Shown: piece by piece, positions 54,804-63,125 of the stretch
Layout of the letters: each line of letters starts with the position of its first letter
Position numbering within the stretch: the stretch's first letter is position 1
Source: Bacteroidota bacterium
Lineage (GTDB): Bacteria > Bacteroidota > Ignavibacteria > Kapaibacteriales > HRBIN21
Assembly (NCBI GenBank): GCA_030550395.1
Contig: JAUQPL010000005.1
Span: 66,007-130,006 of the forward strand
Direction of reading: 5' to 3'
Length of the DNA: 64,000 nucleotides
The notes under the pieces: generated by a model
Told to the model about the DNA's origin: nothing
What the model saw: only the letters and a program-made list of their open reading frames with translations
Databases searched by the model: none
Made by a program: the position numbers and the translations under genes

Positions 54804-55102
54804 CGTACGCTGCCGCTGCTCCACAAGGCGGCGATCCAATGGCAGGACTGCTCAGTACCCTTATCTTCTTCGGCGCCATTCTGCTCATTTTCTACTTCAT
54901 GATTATCCGCCCACAGGTCAAACGCCAAAAAGAACATCAGAAGATGCTCAGCGAGCTCAAGAAAGGTGACCGCATCGTCACTACCGCCGGTATCCACGGC
55001 ACGATTACCGATATTGAGGACAACATCGTCGTTGTGCAAATTGCCGACAATACTCGGATCCGGTTGGAGAAGACTGCTATCGCAACAGTCGTCAAGAAGT
55101 AA
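54794..55102 (+). CDS. yajC: Preprotein translocase subunit YajC
   Basis: A 102-residue protein with one N-terminal membrane helix (LLSTLIFFGAILLIFYFMII), the RPQVKRQKEHQ segment and the conserved GDRIVTTAGIHGTI domain. YajC associates with SecDF and SecYEG at the inner membrane and helps protein export. The gene starts 10 nt inside tgt, a common partner in bacteria. ATG codons at 54794 and 54800 are both possible. Confidence 0.95.
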   Translation: MPMTYAAAAPQGGDPMAGLLSTLIFFGAILLIFYFMIIRPQVKRQKEHQKMLSELKKGDRIVTTAGIHGTITDIEDNIVVVQIADNTRIRLEKTAIATVVKK

Positions 55103-55108
55103 GCGACC

Positions 55109-56383
55109 ATGAACACCCCCTTCAACACCATTGAAGAAGCCCTTCAGGACTTAGCGTCGGGCAAGATGGTCATCGTCGTCGACGACGAGGACCGGGAAAA
55201 CGAGGGCGATCTTATCTGCGCAGCACAGTTTTGCACGCCCGATGTCATCAACTTTATGGCTTCACGGGCACGAGGACTCATCTGTGTTGCCATCACTGAA
55301 CAGCGGGCACGCGAACTGCAGCTAGATGTTATGGTCCACACCAACACTGCTTTGCACGGGACCCGATTCACTGTCTCGGTGGACTATCGCCATGGCACCA
55401 GCACGGGGATTTCCGCTTTCGATCGCGCCGCAACTGTAAGGGCTCTTGCCGATCCTGAAGCCTCTCCAGAGGATTTTGCTCGCCCAGGGCACGTTTTCCC
55501 ACTGATCGCCGTGGAAGAGGGAGTCCTCCGCCGTGCAGGACATACGGAAGCCGCCGTCGATCTCATGCGCCTGGCACGACTGAAACCTGCCGCCGTCCTG
55601 TGTGAAATTCTCAACGACGACGGCACAATGGCACGGCTTCCCCAGCTTCAAGAGTTTGCCCGACAATACGGACTCAAGCTCATTAGCGTCCGAGACCTCA
55701 TTGCTTACCGCTTGCGGACAGACTCACTCGTTCGCCCCGTAGCAGAAGCAACCCTACCAACCATTGTGGGCACCTTCCACATCGTAGTCTACCAAAACAT
55801 CGTAGACCGCCAAGAGCACGTTGCTCTCCTCAAGGGGAGCTGGAGCAGTGATGAACCCGTATTGGTTCGCGTCCATTCACAGTGCCTTACCGGTGACCTC
55901 TTCGGTTCCCTCCGCTGCGACTGCGGCCCCCAGCTCCATGCCGCTCTCCGCATGATTGAGCGCGAAGGCAAAGGAGTCCTGCTCTACATGCAGCAAGAAG
56001 GGCGAGGGATCGGACTGGGGAACAAAATCCGCGCCTACGCCCTCCAAGAACAGGGGCTGGACACAGTGGAAGCCAACCAGCACTTGGGTTTCAAGCCTGA
56101 CTTGCGGGATTACGGGATCGGAGCCCAAATCCTACGCCACTTAGGCATCCGCAAAATGCGCCTGTTAACGAATAACCCCCGCAAAATCGTCGGCTTAGAA
56201 GCCTACGGATTGGAAATTGTCGAACGGGTGCCTATAGAAATTGAGCCCAACGATTGGAACTGGGGCTATCTGTTGGCAAAACAACAGAAGTTAGGGCATT
56301 GGCTTACGGTCGGGCATCCCCCAAAAGTTGAAAAAGATAAAGTCCAACGAACAGCTGCGTGTTCCGTGGACAGCCATGGCTGA
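55109..56383 (+). CDS. ribBA: Bifunctional DHBP synthase / GTP cyclohydrolase II
   Basis: A 424-residue riboflavin-pathway enzyme. The N-terminal RibB half ([44 protein letters not shown]) makes 3,4-dihydroxy-2-butanone 4-phosphate. The C-terminal RibA half opens GTP, with zinc ligands in [18 protein letters not shown], then [20 protein letters not shown]. It is full length and probably co-transcribed with yajC, 6 nt upstream. It overlaps greA by 8 nt. No other rib gene is in the window. Confidence 0.97.
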   Translation: MNTPFNTIEEALQDLASGKMVIVVDDEDRENEGDLICAAQFCTPDVINFMASRARGLICVAITEQRARELQLDVMVHTNTALHGTRFTVSVDYRHGTSTGISAFDRAATVRALADPEASPEDFARPGHVFPLIAVEEGVLRRAGHTEAAVDLMRLARLKPAAVLCEILNDDGTMARLPQLQEFARQYGLKLISVRDLIAYRLRTDSLVRPVAEATLPTIVGTFHIVVYQNIVDRQEHVALLKGSWSSDEPVLVRVHSQCLTGDLFGSLRCDCGPQLHAALRMIEREGKGVLLYMQQEGRGIGLGNKIRAYALQEQGLDTVEANQHLGFKPDLRDYGIGAQILRHLGIRKMRLLTNNPRKIVGLEAYGLEIVERVPIEIEPNDWNWGYLLAKQQKLGHWLTVGHPPKVEKDKVQRTAACSVDSHG

Positions 56384-56852
56384 GATCATTTATCTGACAC
56401 GGCAGCGCTTTGAGGAATTACAAGCCGAGCTACGGCAGCTTCGGAGCCAAGGGCGGCGAGACATCGCTCAGAAAATTGCCGACGCCCGTTCACACGGGGA
56501 CCTCTCGGAAAACGCCGATTACGACGCCGCCCTCCAGGCACAGGAAATGCTGGAAATGCGTATTGCCCGCCTAGAACGTATCCTTGCCAATGCCCGGATC
56601 ATCGATCCCAAGGAGCTGCCCAACGACGGAAAAGTTTACATCCTCTCCACCGTTCGCCTCCGGAATTGCAAGACGGGCTCTATCGTTGAATACACGCTCG
56701 TCAGTCCTGAGGAAGCTGACTTTCAACAAAACAAGCTCTCGGTAGCCTCCCCGCTAGGCAAGGCACTTCTGGGAAAGCAAGCCGGGGACCGCGTCCGCAT
56801 TCACGTGCCCGCGGGAGAGATGGAGTACGAAATTGTGGAAGTCCGCCGATAA
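56376..56852 (+). CDS. greA: Transcription elongation factor GreA
   Basis: A 158-residue cleavage factor that rescues backtracked RNA polymerase. It has the N-terminal coiled-coil ([20 protein letters not shown]) with the acidic tip in [16 protein letters not shown]. The C-terminal FKBP-like domain contains [19 protein letters not shown] and [17 protein letters not shown]. The ATG at 56376 gives the family's usual N-terminus; a longer in-frame start at 56328 would overlap ribBA further. Confidence 0.96.
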   Translation: MAEIIYLTRQRFEELQAELRQLRSQGRRDIAQKIADARSHGDLSENADYDAALQAQEMLEMRIARLERILANARIIDPKELPNDGKVYILSTVRLRNCKTGSIVEYTLVSPEEADFQQNKLSVASPLGKALLGKQAGDRVRIHVPAGEMEYEIVEVRR

Positions 56853-56917
56853 CTCTTGATTAAACCCTTACTGCGCTGCTGCGCTCTATAGACACGTGTC
56901 CAACCGCGGTTCGTACC

Positions 56918-57565
56918 ATGTCCCAGCTGACAACGTTGAGCCTCGCCAGCGACGAAGAACTCATCCAGGAGTTCCGGCAAGGGGATCGCGAGCGCGCGGC
57001 GGCACAATTCGTCCGGCGTTACCAGCGTTTTGTCTACAGCGTCGCATACCGATATCTGGGACGTCACGAAGATGCTCAGGACGCTGCACAGGAAGTCTTC
57101 CTAAGGGCGTTTGAAAACCTGCACCGCTTCCAGCAGCGGAGCAGTATCCGCACATGGCTTTACCGAATTACGGTTCGTGTTGCTCTTGGTATGCTGCGCC
57201 AACAGAAACGATCTGCGTGGGTTCATTGGAACGATGCCTTTTCAGAGGATGAGGAGCCAACAAGCCCATCGCTATCGCCGGAACATATCCACGAGCGCCA
57301 GGAATTTGAGCACTACTTCCACCGTCTCCTCCAAAGCCTACCGGAGAAACAGCGCGAAACCTTTGCGCTCCGTTACATTGAAGGGCTCTCCTACGAAGAG
57401 ATCTCGCGCATGCTGGGAACCAGCATTGGCGGGCTGAAGGCAAACTACTTCCTAGCTGTGCGCAAAATCGCCAAGGCTCTTTTGAATGGTCCGTATGCGG
57501 AATACTTCCGCCAAGCTCTCAACACCAATGGGAACCCGAGCAAACACGAGCATATCCCGCGCTGA
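56918..57565 (+). CDS. ECF-family RNA polymerase sigma factor
   Basis: A 215-residue sigma-70 family factor. Region 2 covers residues ~25-95 (FVYSVAYRYLGRHEDAQDAA, VFLRAFENLHRFQ, IRTWLYRITV). Region 4 covers ~145-200 (LPEKQRETFALRYIEGLSYE, EISRMLGTSIGGLKANYFLA). An acidic linker joins them. Its last 38 nt overlap the next gene, a likely anti-sigma factor, so its activity is probably controlled by membrane sequestration. The third gene is a Spy-like periplasmic protein, suggesting an envelope-stress response. Confidence 0.92.
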   Translation: MSQLTTLSLASDEELIQEFRQGDRERAAAQFVRRYQRFVYSVAYRYLGRHEDAQDAAQEVFLRAFENLHRFQQRSSIRTWLYRITVRVALGMLRQQKRSAWVHWNDAFSEDEEPTSPSLSPEHIHERQEFEHYFHRLLQSLPEKQRETFALRYIEGLSYEEISRMLGTSIGGLKANYFLAVRKIAKALLNGPYAEYFRQALNTNGNPSKHEHIPR

Positions 57566-58124
57566 ACTTGAACTCTTGCTGCCCGACTACGCCTTCGGGC
57601 GCTTGTCCGCGGAGGAAGCAGCAGCAGTTGAAAAAGCCTTGCGGGAGCACCCCGACCTCTGTGCCGAAGTAGAAATGCTCCGAGCTGTTTTCCACCGTCT
57701 GGAAGCTATAGGATACCTGCGCGAGCAGGAGCACCACTGTAGTATGCTCTCCGTCCAAGTTCTTAACCGTTGGCGAGAACGCCAGGCATCCTCATCCCAG
57801 CAGCGCTGGAAGCCTGTCCTCACGGTTCTCCTCCCCGCTTTAGGGCTTGCTTTCTTTGCTCTGTGGTGGCACAGCACACAACGGGGAAAAGCTCCTTCTT
57901 CTCCGGAACCGAACCTGGAATGGGTTGCCACTGACCAGGCAGAGCCATTTCCCTACACCGATGGCATCTTGACTTTCGCTTATTGGTCCTCTGGCATTCC
58001 TCCGCTAAGCCAGCCATCTCCCTCTGTTCTGAGTCTGGAAGGGACCGAGGATATCAGTGAAGTTGTTATTGACGCAATTGCTGAACCAGAATTCGGGAGC
58101 AGGCATGCAAGCCAAGCACCATAG
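57528..58124 (+). CDS. Probable anti-sigma factor with one membrane helix
   Basis: A 198-residue protein. The N-terminal ~70 residues look like an anti-sigma domain (LLLPDYAFGRLSAEEAAAVE, then LREHPDLCAEVEMLRAVF), without the Hx3CxxC zinc motif. A single helix (WKPVLTVLLPALGLAFFALWW) near residue 100 crosses the inner membrane, and the C-terminus would be periplasmic. The ATG at 57528 was chosen within the 3' end of the sigma gene, which implies coupled translation and matched amounts. The role is inferred from position and topology. Confidence 0.7.
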   Translation: MGTRANTSISRAELELLLPDYAFGRLSAEEAAAVEKALREHPDLCAEVEMLRAVFHRLEAIGYLREQEHHCSMLSVQVLNRWRERQASSSQQRWKPVLTVLLPALGLAFFALWWHSTQRGKAPSSPEPNLEWVATDQAEPFPYTDGILTFAYWSSGIPPLSQPSPSVLSLEGTEDISEVVIDAIAEPEFGSRHASQAP

Positions 58125-58605
58125 GGTGTTTATTCTTTCCCTGTTGCTCACCGCTTCAGGATTTCTCCAAGCGCAATCACCCTCTCCTTGGGAAGCATTG
58201 ACAGCACCCTATGCGCGCCAGATGCGACAGCACGCCAAAGAACGGCTGCAGCAGTGGAAGATGATTCGACTACTCCAAGAGTTGGGCTTGGACGAATCCC
58301 GCGGTCACCAGTTCCTGATACGTTACACGAGCTACAACCGGCGCATTGATAGCCTCTTGCAGCGGACCGACAGCATTGCTCAGCAACTTGCTTACTCCCT
58401 TCAGCAATCCCCAGAAGAGGTCTACCGCTGGTCCCAGGAATTCCTGCGCCAACAGCAAGAACTTTACCGTGTCTTCCAGCAGCGGACTGAGTCTCTCCGT
58501 CCGCTGCTGACTGAGGAGCAGTTTGCCCGCTACATTCTCTTTGAGTACCGCTTCCCTCGGGAGGTAGAGCGATTGCTCCTTCGCTGGCATAAGGGAAAAC
58601 GCTGA
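58105..58605 (+). CDS. Spy/CpxP-like periplasmic helical protein
   Basis: A 166-residue protein with a signal peptide (MQAKHHRVFILSLLLTASGF, cleaved near LQAQ). The mature part is helical and rich in Arg, Gln and Leu, with RHAKERLQQWKMIRLLQELG-like amphipathic helices and an LTEEQFARYILFEYRF segment resembling the LTxxQ motif of Spy and CpxP. These bind misfolded proteins in the periplasm. The start overlaps the anti-sigma gene by 20 nt. The assignment rests on pattern and context, so it is tentative. An attenuator-like terminator follows. Confidence 0.6.
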   Translation: MQAKHHRVFILSLLLTASGFLQAQSPSPWEALTAPYARQMRQHAKERLQQWKMIRLLQELGLDESRGHQFLIRYTSYNRRIDSLLQRTDSIAQQLAYSLQQSPEEVYRWSQEFLRQQQELYRVFQQRTESLRPLLTEEQFARYILFEYRFPREVERLLLRWHKGKR

Positions 58606-58713
58606 AAACCGTCACCGGTGCAGGTTCCCCCGTTCCCTCTGTCCAGCCACCGCTCATGGGCATATTGCTACCGTTTGTCAAATTCCCCCTTGCCATTTAG
58701 GGAAAGGGTAAAG

Positions 58714-58721
58714 TAGTTTTG
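58714..58721 (+). promoter_or_regulatory. TTG-N21-TAGTTTTG promoter-like element
   Basis: TTG at 58690-58692, then 21 nt, then TAGTTTTG. The only thing downstream before the terminator at 58763 is about 40 nt of sequence. It may drive a short RNA, or may instead be part of an attenuator leader. Confidence 0.4.
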
Positions 58722-58726
58722 CTCCC

Positions 58727-58805
58727 GTCAGGCGGCGCACGTGGCGCAGTTGGCGTGGATGAGCTGGTTTTGTTCCGGAAGGGAGCAAAACCAGCCTTTC
58801 TTTTT
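58727..58805 (+). ncRNA. Possible short RNA ending in a strong terminator
   Basis: If the element at 58714-58721 is a real promoter, transcription would start near 58728 and end at the terminator, giving an RNA of roughly 80 nt. Nothing in it was recognised. Confidence 0.25.
58763..58805 (+). terminator. Strong Rho-independent terminator
   Basis: A 14-bp stem (58763-58776 with 58782-58795, one G-U pair), a 5-nt loop, then CTTTCTTTTT. It also ends the sigma-factor operon in a read-through case. Confidence 0.85.
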
Positions 58806-58831
58806 CCGGGGACGGTCTAATGGATTTCGCC

Positions 58832-58839
58832 TAATTTTG
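58832..58839 (+). promoter_or_regulatory. TAnnTTTG -7 element for tRNA-Glu
   Basis: TAATTTTG ends 14 nt before the tRNA 5' end. Confidence 0.65.
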
Positions 58840-58853
58840 TACTCAGCTCTGAT

Positions 58854-58925
58854 GCCCCCATCGACTAAGGGTTAGGTCACCACTCTTTCAAGGTGGCGGT
58901 ACGGGTTCGAATCCCGTTGGGGGCA
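58854..58925 (+). tRNA. tRNA-Glu (UUC)
   Basis: Cloverleaf with acceptor GCCCCCA/TGGGGGC, anticodon arm CCACT-CTTTCAA-GGTGG with anticodon TTC, and T arm ACGGG-TTCGAAT-CCCGT. Discriminator A at 58925; the 3' CCA is not encoded. It is the only tRNA on the plus strand here. Confidence 0.97.
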
Positions 58926-58959
58926 CACGCACAGGAGTGGGGGCGCTTTATAAGAGGGA

Positions 58960-59931
58960 ATGCCCGTATACGCTGTCACAGGTTGCGCAGGTTTCATCGG
59001 ATGGCGGACCGCCCAGCGACTCTTGGAAGAAGGCGCGACGGTCGTCGGGATAGACAATCTCAACGACGCGTACGATCCTCGGTTGAAGTGGTGGCGATTG
59101 CATCAACTTCAGGCATATGCGAACTTTCACTTCGTGCAGGCCGATGTTACGAATAAAGATGCCATAGAACCGATTCTTCGGCAGTTCCGCCCCGAAGCGC
59201 TTCTCAACTTAGCCGCCCGAGCTGGTGTGCGGCAAAGTCTTCAGGACCCATGGAGTTACTACGCGACAAACGTCATTGGCACACTGAACCTCCTGGAACT
59301 TTGCCGCCAGCTGGGCATTAACAAGTTCGTCCTCGCTTCCACTTCCAGCGTCTACGGTGCGGCATCCCCCCCGTTTCGCGAAGATCAGGTCCCCGACTGC
59401 CCCCTCTCACCGTATGCGGCTTCCAAGCGTGCCGCTGAGCTGCTGTGTGCAACGTACCACAGCCTCTACCGACTGGACGTCACCGTACTTCGCTACTTTA
59501 CCGTCTATGGCCCTGCCGGACGTCCGGATATGAGCTTGTTTATTTTCACAGAGCGCCTTCTCCGAGGAGAACCGTTAGAGATCTACGGCGACGGACTCCA
59601 GGAGCGAGATTTTACGTACGTGGATGACATTGTCGATGGCACCATTCGCGCCCTTCGTCCAGTCGGCTATGCTGTGATCAACCTGGGCAATAACCGGCGC
59701 GTTCGCCTTCTGGAGGCCATAGCGATGTTAGAGCAACTTCTGCAACGGCAAGCACAATTGGTCTTCCGGGACCCCCACCCCGCCGATATTCCAGCCACGG
59801 AAGCTGATATCAGCCGTGCATCTGCTCTCCTCCAGTGGCAGCCTCGGACTCCTTTTGCTGAAGGACTCCGTCAGATGGTCACATGGCATCTGCAATACCG
59901 TCGCGAAGCTGAGGTAATCCGCATTCAGTAA
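58960..59931 (+). CDS. NAD-dependent sugar-nucleotide epimerase (UDP-glucuronate 4-epimerase-like)
   Basis: A 323-residue extended short-chain dehydrogenase. The N-terminal TGCAGFIGWRTAQRLLEEG binds NAD. NLAARAGVRQS, the LASTSSVYGA strand and the catalytic YAASK tetrad (Tyr-x3-Lys) follow, then YGDGLQERDFTYVDDI. These features, with RPDMSLFIFTERLLRGEP, fit the UDP-glucuronate 4-epimerase/GalE branch. It likely supplies sugar nucleotides for a surface glycan. The gene lies 34 nt after tRNA-Glu and its stop overlaps the GT-C gene start (TAATG). Confidence 0.9.
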   Translation: MPVYAVTGCAGFIGWRTAQRLLEEGATVVGIDNLNDAYDPRLKWWRLHQLQAYANFHFVQADVTNKDAIEPILRQFRPEALLNLAARAGVRQSLQDPWSYYATNVIGTLNLLELCRQLGINKFVLASTSSVYGAASPPFREDQVPDCPLSPYAASKRAAELLCATYHSLYRLDVTVLRYFTVYGPAGRPDMSLFIFTERLLRGEPLEIYGDGLQERDFTYVDDIVDGTIRALRPVGYAVINLGNNRRVRLLEAIAMLEQLLQRQAQLVFRDPHPADIPATEADISRASALLQWQPRTPFAEGLRQMVTWHLQYRREAEVIRIQ

Positions 59932-61571
59932 TGACGCTGCGGGGAGAACAGCTCTTGCCGTTTTTCGGTCTCGCTTATGCTATCTGGACCATCGCCAGTG
60001 CTCCCCAGTGGACGGTGGATGACGCCTACATCCTCTTCCGCTATGCCGAAAACTGGGTAGCAACAGGGATTCCAGCATGGAATCCTGGGCAACCTCCCGT
60101 GGAGGGCTACACGGGGACGCTTTACTTAGCACTCCTGGCGGCAGCCCATGCTATCGGATTCCCACTGGAGCCTACAGCCAAGGCAATCGGCATCTTTGCT
60201 TATACACTTACCGGGTTCCTTGTCTGGCTCATCCTACGCCAGCTTGGCATCCGTCCCCTTGTGCAGGGTCTTGCGTGTTTGCTTTACTTTTCCGCCGCCT
60301 TCCTTTTCCCCCATGCCCTTTCCGGACTTGAAACAACCGTGTTTGTCGCTCTCCTCACCCTTGCCGTCTATCTCTCTTTACGAGCTGTGGATTGCCAACG
60401 CTTGCACACCTCCATTGTAACATACCTTGCCTTTGCGCTCTTGGCTATAGCCCGTCCCGAGGGCATGCTCTTTGCTATCGCTCTCCTGTGTGGGCTTCTC
60501 CTCACACCACAGAGGGCTGATAGCATGCTCCATCAACTCCGAAGGCTCGGCATACGGATAGCGCTATTTTTCGGATTCCCTGTGGCAGCAGTTACACTAT
60601 GGCGCTGGTCCGTATACGGAGATTTACTGCCGAACACCTACTTCGCCAAGGTATCTGTATTCGGGTTTAGCGCTGGGCTCTCGTTTCTGGAGTTTGCCCT
60701 CCAGTACTGGGCAGCACTGGCCGTTCTCGTGCTGGTTGTTGCCGTTCCCGAGTGGGAGCAGTGGACAGAAGCTCTCCGGAGGCGCTACCAACGTTTCACA
60801 CCCATCCTTATCGCCCTTGGGGTAGCTGCTCTGATTACGCTGGCGGAATACTCGCGCTCCACGCTCCAGATGAATTACGCCCACCGCTTTTGGGCAATGC
60901 TGTACCCAGTAGGACTATCTCTGACAGCTTTCGGAGTTGAGCAGGGGCTACGGACACTGGAAACCACAGCGCTGCAGCGTCCGCTTCGCTTCCGGCGTAT
61001 CCAGCAGATAGGGCTGGGATTAGTGGTGTTACAACTGCTTGTCCACATCGGACTCTGGCGCTGGCAGGAGCGGAAGTTCCTGCAAGATTACCAGCAACTG
61101 CTCCAGGAAGAGCACGCCCGTGCAGCACAGTTACTCCAACAGCTCGTCCCGCCGGGTGTTTGGATTGTCGTCTATCCCGATGCCGGGCTTATTCCCTATC
61201 AGACCAAGCTCCCTACTATCGATGGTGGGCGTCTCAACGATCGCTTTCTTGCCCGGCACCAATGGCGTGGTGTTCCAGGGGACAGCATCATTCTCAACTA
61301 CATCTTCGCTCACACTCCAGCTGCCTTCGTCTTCAAGAGCGGTCGGGACGATCGGCTGCTTCTGAACGCTGAAGCTACTGCAATTGTCAGCGATCCTCGA
61401 TTCGACCCATACGTCCTAGTAGCGAGTTTCCGGACACAGGCGCGCCGCTTTGCCGGACGCTATTTCCTGCTCCTCTACCTCCACCGCTCCCTGGTTCCTT
61501 CTATGGCAACGACTCCCTCAACGTCTCCGGTAACCACGTCCGGAGAAGGAGGTAAAGACGTTCAGCCGTAA
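59931..61571 (+). CDS. GT-C family glycosyltransferase, polytopic membrane protein
   Basis: A 546-residue protein with about ten hydrophobic helices and the GT-C loop WTVDDAYILFRYAENWVATG, followed by PAWNPGQPPVEGYTGTLYLA. This pattern occurs in AftB-like arabinosyl/mannosyl transferases, which use polyprenyl-phosphate sugars and act on the outer face of the membrane. A C-terminal soluble part (~390-546) follows. It is translated with the epimerase (1-nt overlap), so both may build a surface glycan. Its end overlaps convergent miaA by 71 nt. Confidence 0.8.
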   Translation: MTLRGEQLLPFFGLAYAIWTIASAPQWTVDDAYILFRYAENWVATGIPAWNPGQPPVEGYTGTLYLALLAAAHAIGFPLEPTAKAIGIFAYTLTGFLVWLILRQLGIRPLVQGLACLLYFSAAFLFPHALSGLETTVFVALLTLAVYLSLRAVDCQRLHTSIVTYLAFALLAIARPEGMLFAIALLCGLLLTPQRADSMLHQLRRLGIRIALFFGFPVAAVTLWRWSVYGDLLPNTYFAKVSVFGFSAGLSFLEFALQYWAALAVLVLVVAVPEWEQWTEALRRRYQRFTPILIALGVAALITLAEYSRSTLQMNYAHRFWAMLYPVGLSLTAFGVEQGLRTLETTALQRPLRFRRIQQIGLGLVVLQLLVHIGLWRWQERKFLQDYQQLLQEEHARAAQLLQQLVPPGVWIVVYPDAGLIPYQTKLPTIDGGRLNDRFLARHQWRGVPGDSIILNYIFAHTPAAFVFKSGRDDRLLLNAEATAIVSDPRFDPYVLVASFRTQARRFAGRYFLLLYLHRSLVPSMATTPSTSPVTTSGEGGKDVQP

Positions 61572-62478
61572 CGGCAGGGTCGGGGTCTGCCGGGATCCAG
61601 CGAATGTGCGAGTAGCGGCGGAACCACGTTAACTGCCGCTTTGCATACTGGCGAGTCCGCTGCTGCATGCGAGCGAGCGCTTCCGCTTCGGAGAGCTCTC
61701 CCCGTAGGTAGGCTATACACTCTGCATATCCATGCGTGTTGAACCCCGGGGAATCGGGCGGGTAGCCCATTGCCAAAACCCGCTCTGTCTCCTCTACGAG
61801 TCCATGCTCCCACATCCATTGCGCCCGACGGTTGATGCGCTCGTAAAGTTGCGCCCGCTCCCAGTGCAAGCCTACCCAGAAGGTAACAAAGGGAGGCTCC
61901 CGTGGAGGATACAAGCGATGGGCGTGCGAGAGAGGTAGCCCCGTAGCATAGTAAAACTCCAAAGCCCGCAGAATGCGCCGCGGATTTCGGTCCGAATACC
62001 GTGCCGCTAATTCAGGATCTACACGGCACAACTCTTCGTAGAGCCGATCACGCCCCTCCCGTTGGAGGCGAAGCTGGAGCTGACGCCGCACCTGATGGAG
62101 CAACGGTGCCGGCGGCGCTTCAAAAAGCCCATAGCACAGTGCATGGATGTAGAAGCCGGAACCACCGACAACGCACGGAAGCTTCCCCCGATGCCAGATT
62201 GCAGGGATCAAGGAGAGCGCATCAGCAGCAAATTCCCCAGCACTATAGCTCTGGTCGGGATCACGGATATCTATGCAATGGTGCAAAACTCGCTGTCGTT
62301 CCTCCACGGTTGGCTTTGCTGTCCCAACATCCAAGTACCGGTAAACCTGGCGAGAATCCGCTGAAATGACCTCCACCGGCAGCCATGTTGCCAACCGGAC
62401 GATGGTGGCTGTCTTCCCTGAAGCCGTCGCGCCTACGAGGACGAGGACGTGGGGCGTGTCTCGAGGGTCTCGCTCCAC
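61501..62478 (-). CDS. miaA: tRNA dimethylallyltransferase
   Basis: A 325-residue enzyme that prenylates adenosine-37 next to the anticodon of tRNAs reading codons starting with U. Motifs: Walker-type GATASGKTA, EVISADSRQVYRYLDVGTAKP, VVGGSGFYIHALCYG, ARYSDRNPRRILRALEFYYATG and QQRTRQYAKRQLTWFRR. Full length. It overlaps the preceding pcm gene by 46 nt, and the GT-C gene end by 71 nt. Confidence 0.97.
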   Translation of the reverse strand: MERDPRDTPHVLVLVGATASGKTATIVRLATWLPVEVISADSRQVYRYLDVGTAKPTVEERQRVLHHCIDIRDPDQSYSAGEFAADALSLIPAIWHRGKLPCVVGGSGFYIHALCYGLFEAPPAPLLHQVRRQLQLRLQREGRDRLYEELCRVDPELAARYSDRNPRRILRALEFYYATGLPLSHAHRLYPPREPPFVTFWVGLHWERAQLYERINRRAQWMWEHGLVEETERVLAMGYPPDSPGFNTHGYAECIAYLRGELSEAEALARMQQRTRQYAKRQLTWFRRYSHIRWIPADPDPAVTAERLYLLLRTWLPETLRESLP

Positions 62479-63125
62479 CCTTCCTTGCCAATCAGAGGCA
62501 CAAAGCGGAACTCACCAAACTCTTCGTAGTCATACTCTTGCTCGGAAACCCTCCGCAAGCGGACCAAGATTTGAGACTGCGGACCGCCCACGGGGATAAC
62601 CAAGCGACCGCTTATGGCCAGTTGTTCCTTCAGGGGCTTCGGGATATGTGGGGCCGCTGCTGTCACAATAATACCATCGTATGGAGCATGCTCACTCCAG
62701 CCGAGGCTACCATCACCAAACCGGGTCTGTACCGGTAAGCCCAGGCGAGCGAACAACTGGCGTGCTCTCTGGTACAGCTCCCACTGACGTTCCACCGTGT
62801 AAACCCGCGCTCCCATCACCGCCAACAACGCTGCCTGGTAACCGCTGCCTGTCCCAATTTCCAAAACCTTGTCCCCGGGCTGGACCTCCAACAGCGAAGT
62901 CATGAAGGCAACTGTGTAGGGCTGCGAGATGGTTTGATTGTACCCCAGCGGAAGCGCTACATCTTCGTATGCCCGATGGATGAATGCCGGATGCACGAAT
63001 AACTCTCGGGGCAAGCGCTCCATAGCTGCCAGTACTTGCTCGTCCCGAATCCCGCGATGGCGCAGATGGGTTACCAAAGCATGGCGTAATTCAGCATACG
63101 GATCAATTTGTCGCGGGGACCCCAT
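62433..63125 (-). CDS. pcm: Protein-L-isoaspartate O-methyltransferase
   Basis: A 230-residue repair enzyme that methylates isoaspartate residues in aged proteins, using SAM. Typical motifs: RELFVHPAFIHRAYEDVALPL, GYNQTISQPY, VLEIGTGSGYQAALLA and GDGSLGWSEHAPYDGIIVTA, then IPVGGPQSQ. The ATG at 63125 overlaps the cdaA stop region (1 nt). Its long overlap with miaA suggests co-translation. Normal length. Confidence 0.96.
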   Translation of the reverse strand: MGSPRQIDPYAELRHALVTHLRHRGIRDEQVLAAMERLPRELFVHPAFIHRAYEDVALPLGYNQTISQPYTVAFMTSLLEVQPGDKVLEIGTGSGYQAALLAVMGARVYTVERQWELYQRARQLFARLGLPVQTRFGDGSLGWSEHAPYDGIIVTAAAPHIPKPLKEQLAISGRLVIPVGGPQSQILVRLRRVSEQEYDYEEFGEFRFVPLIGKEGWSETLETRPTSSSS

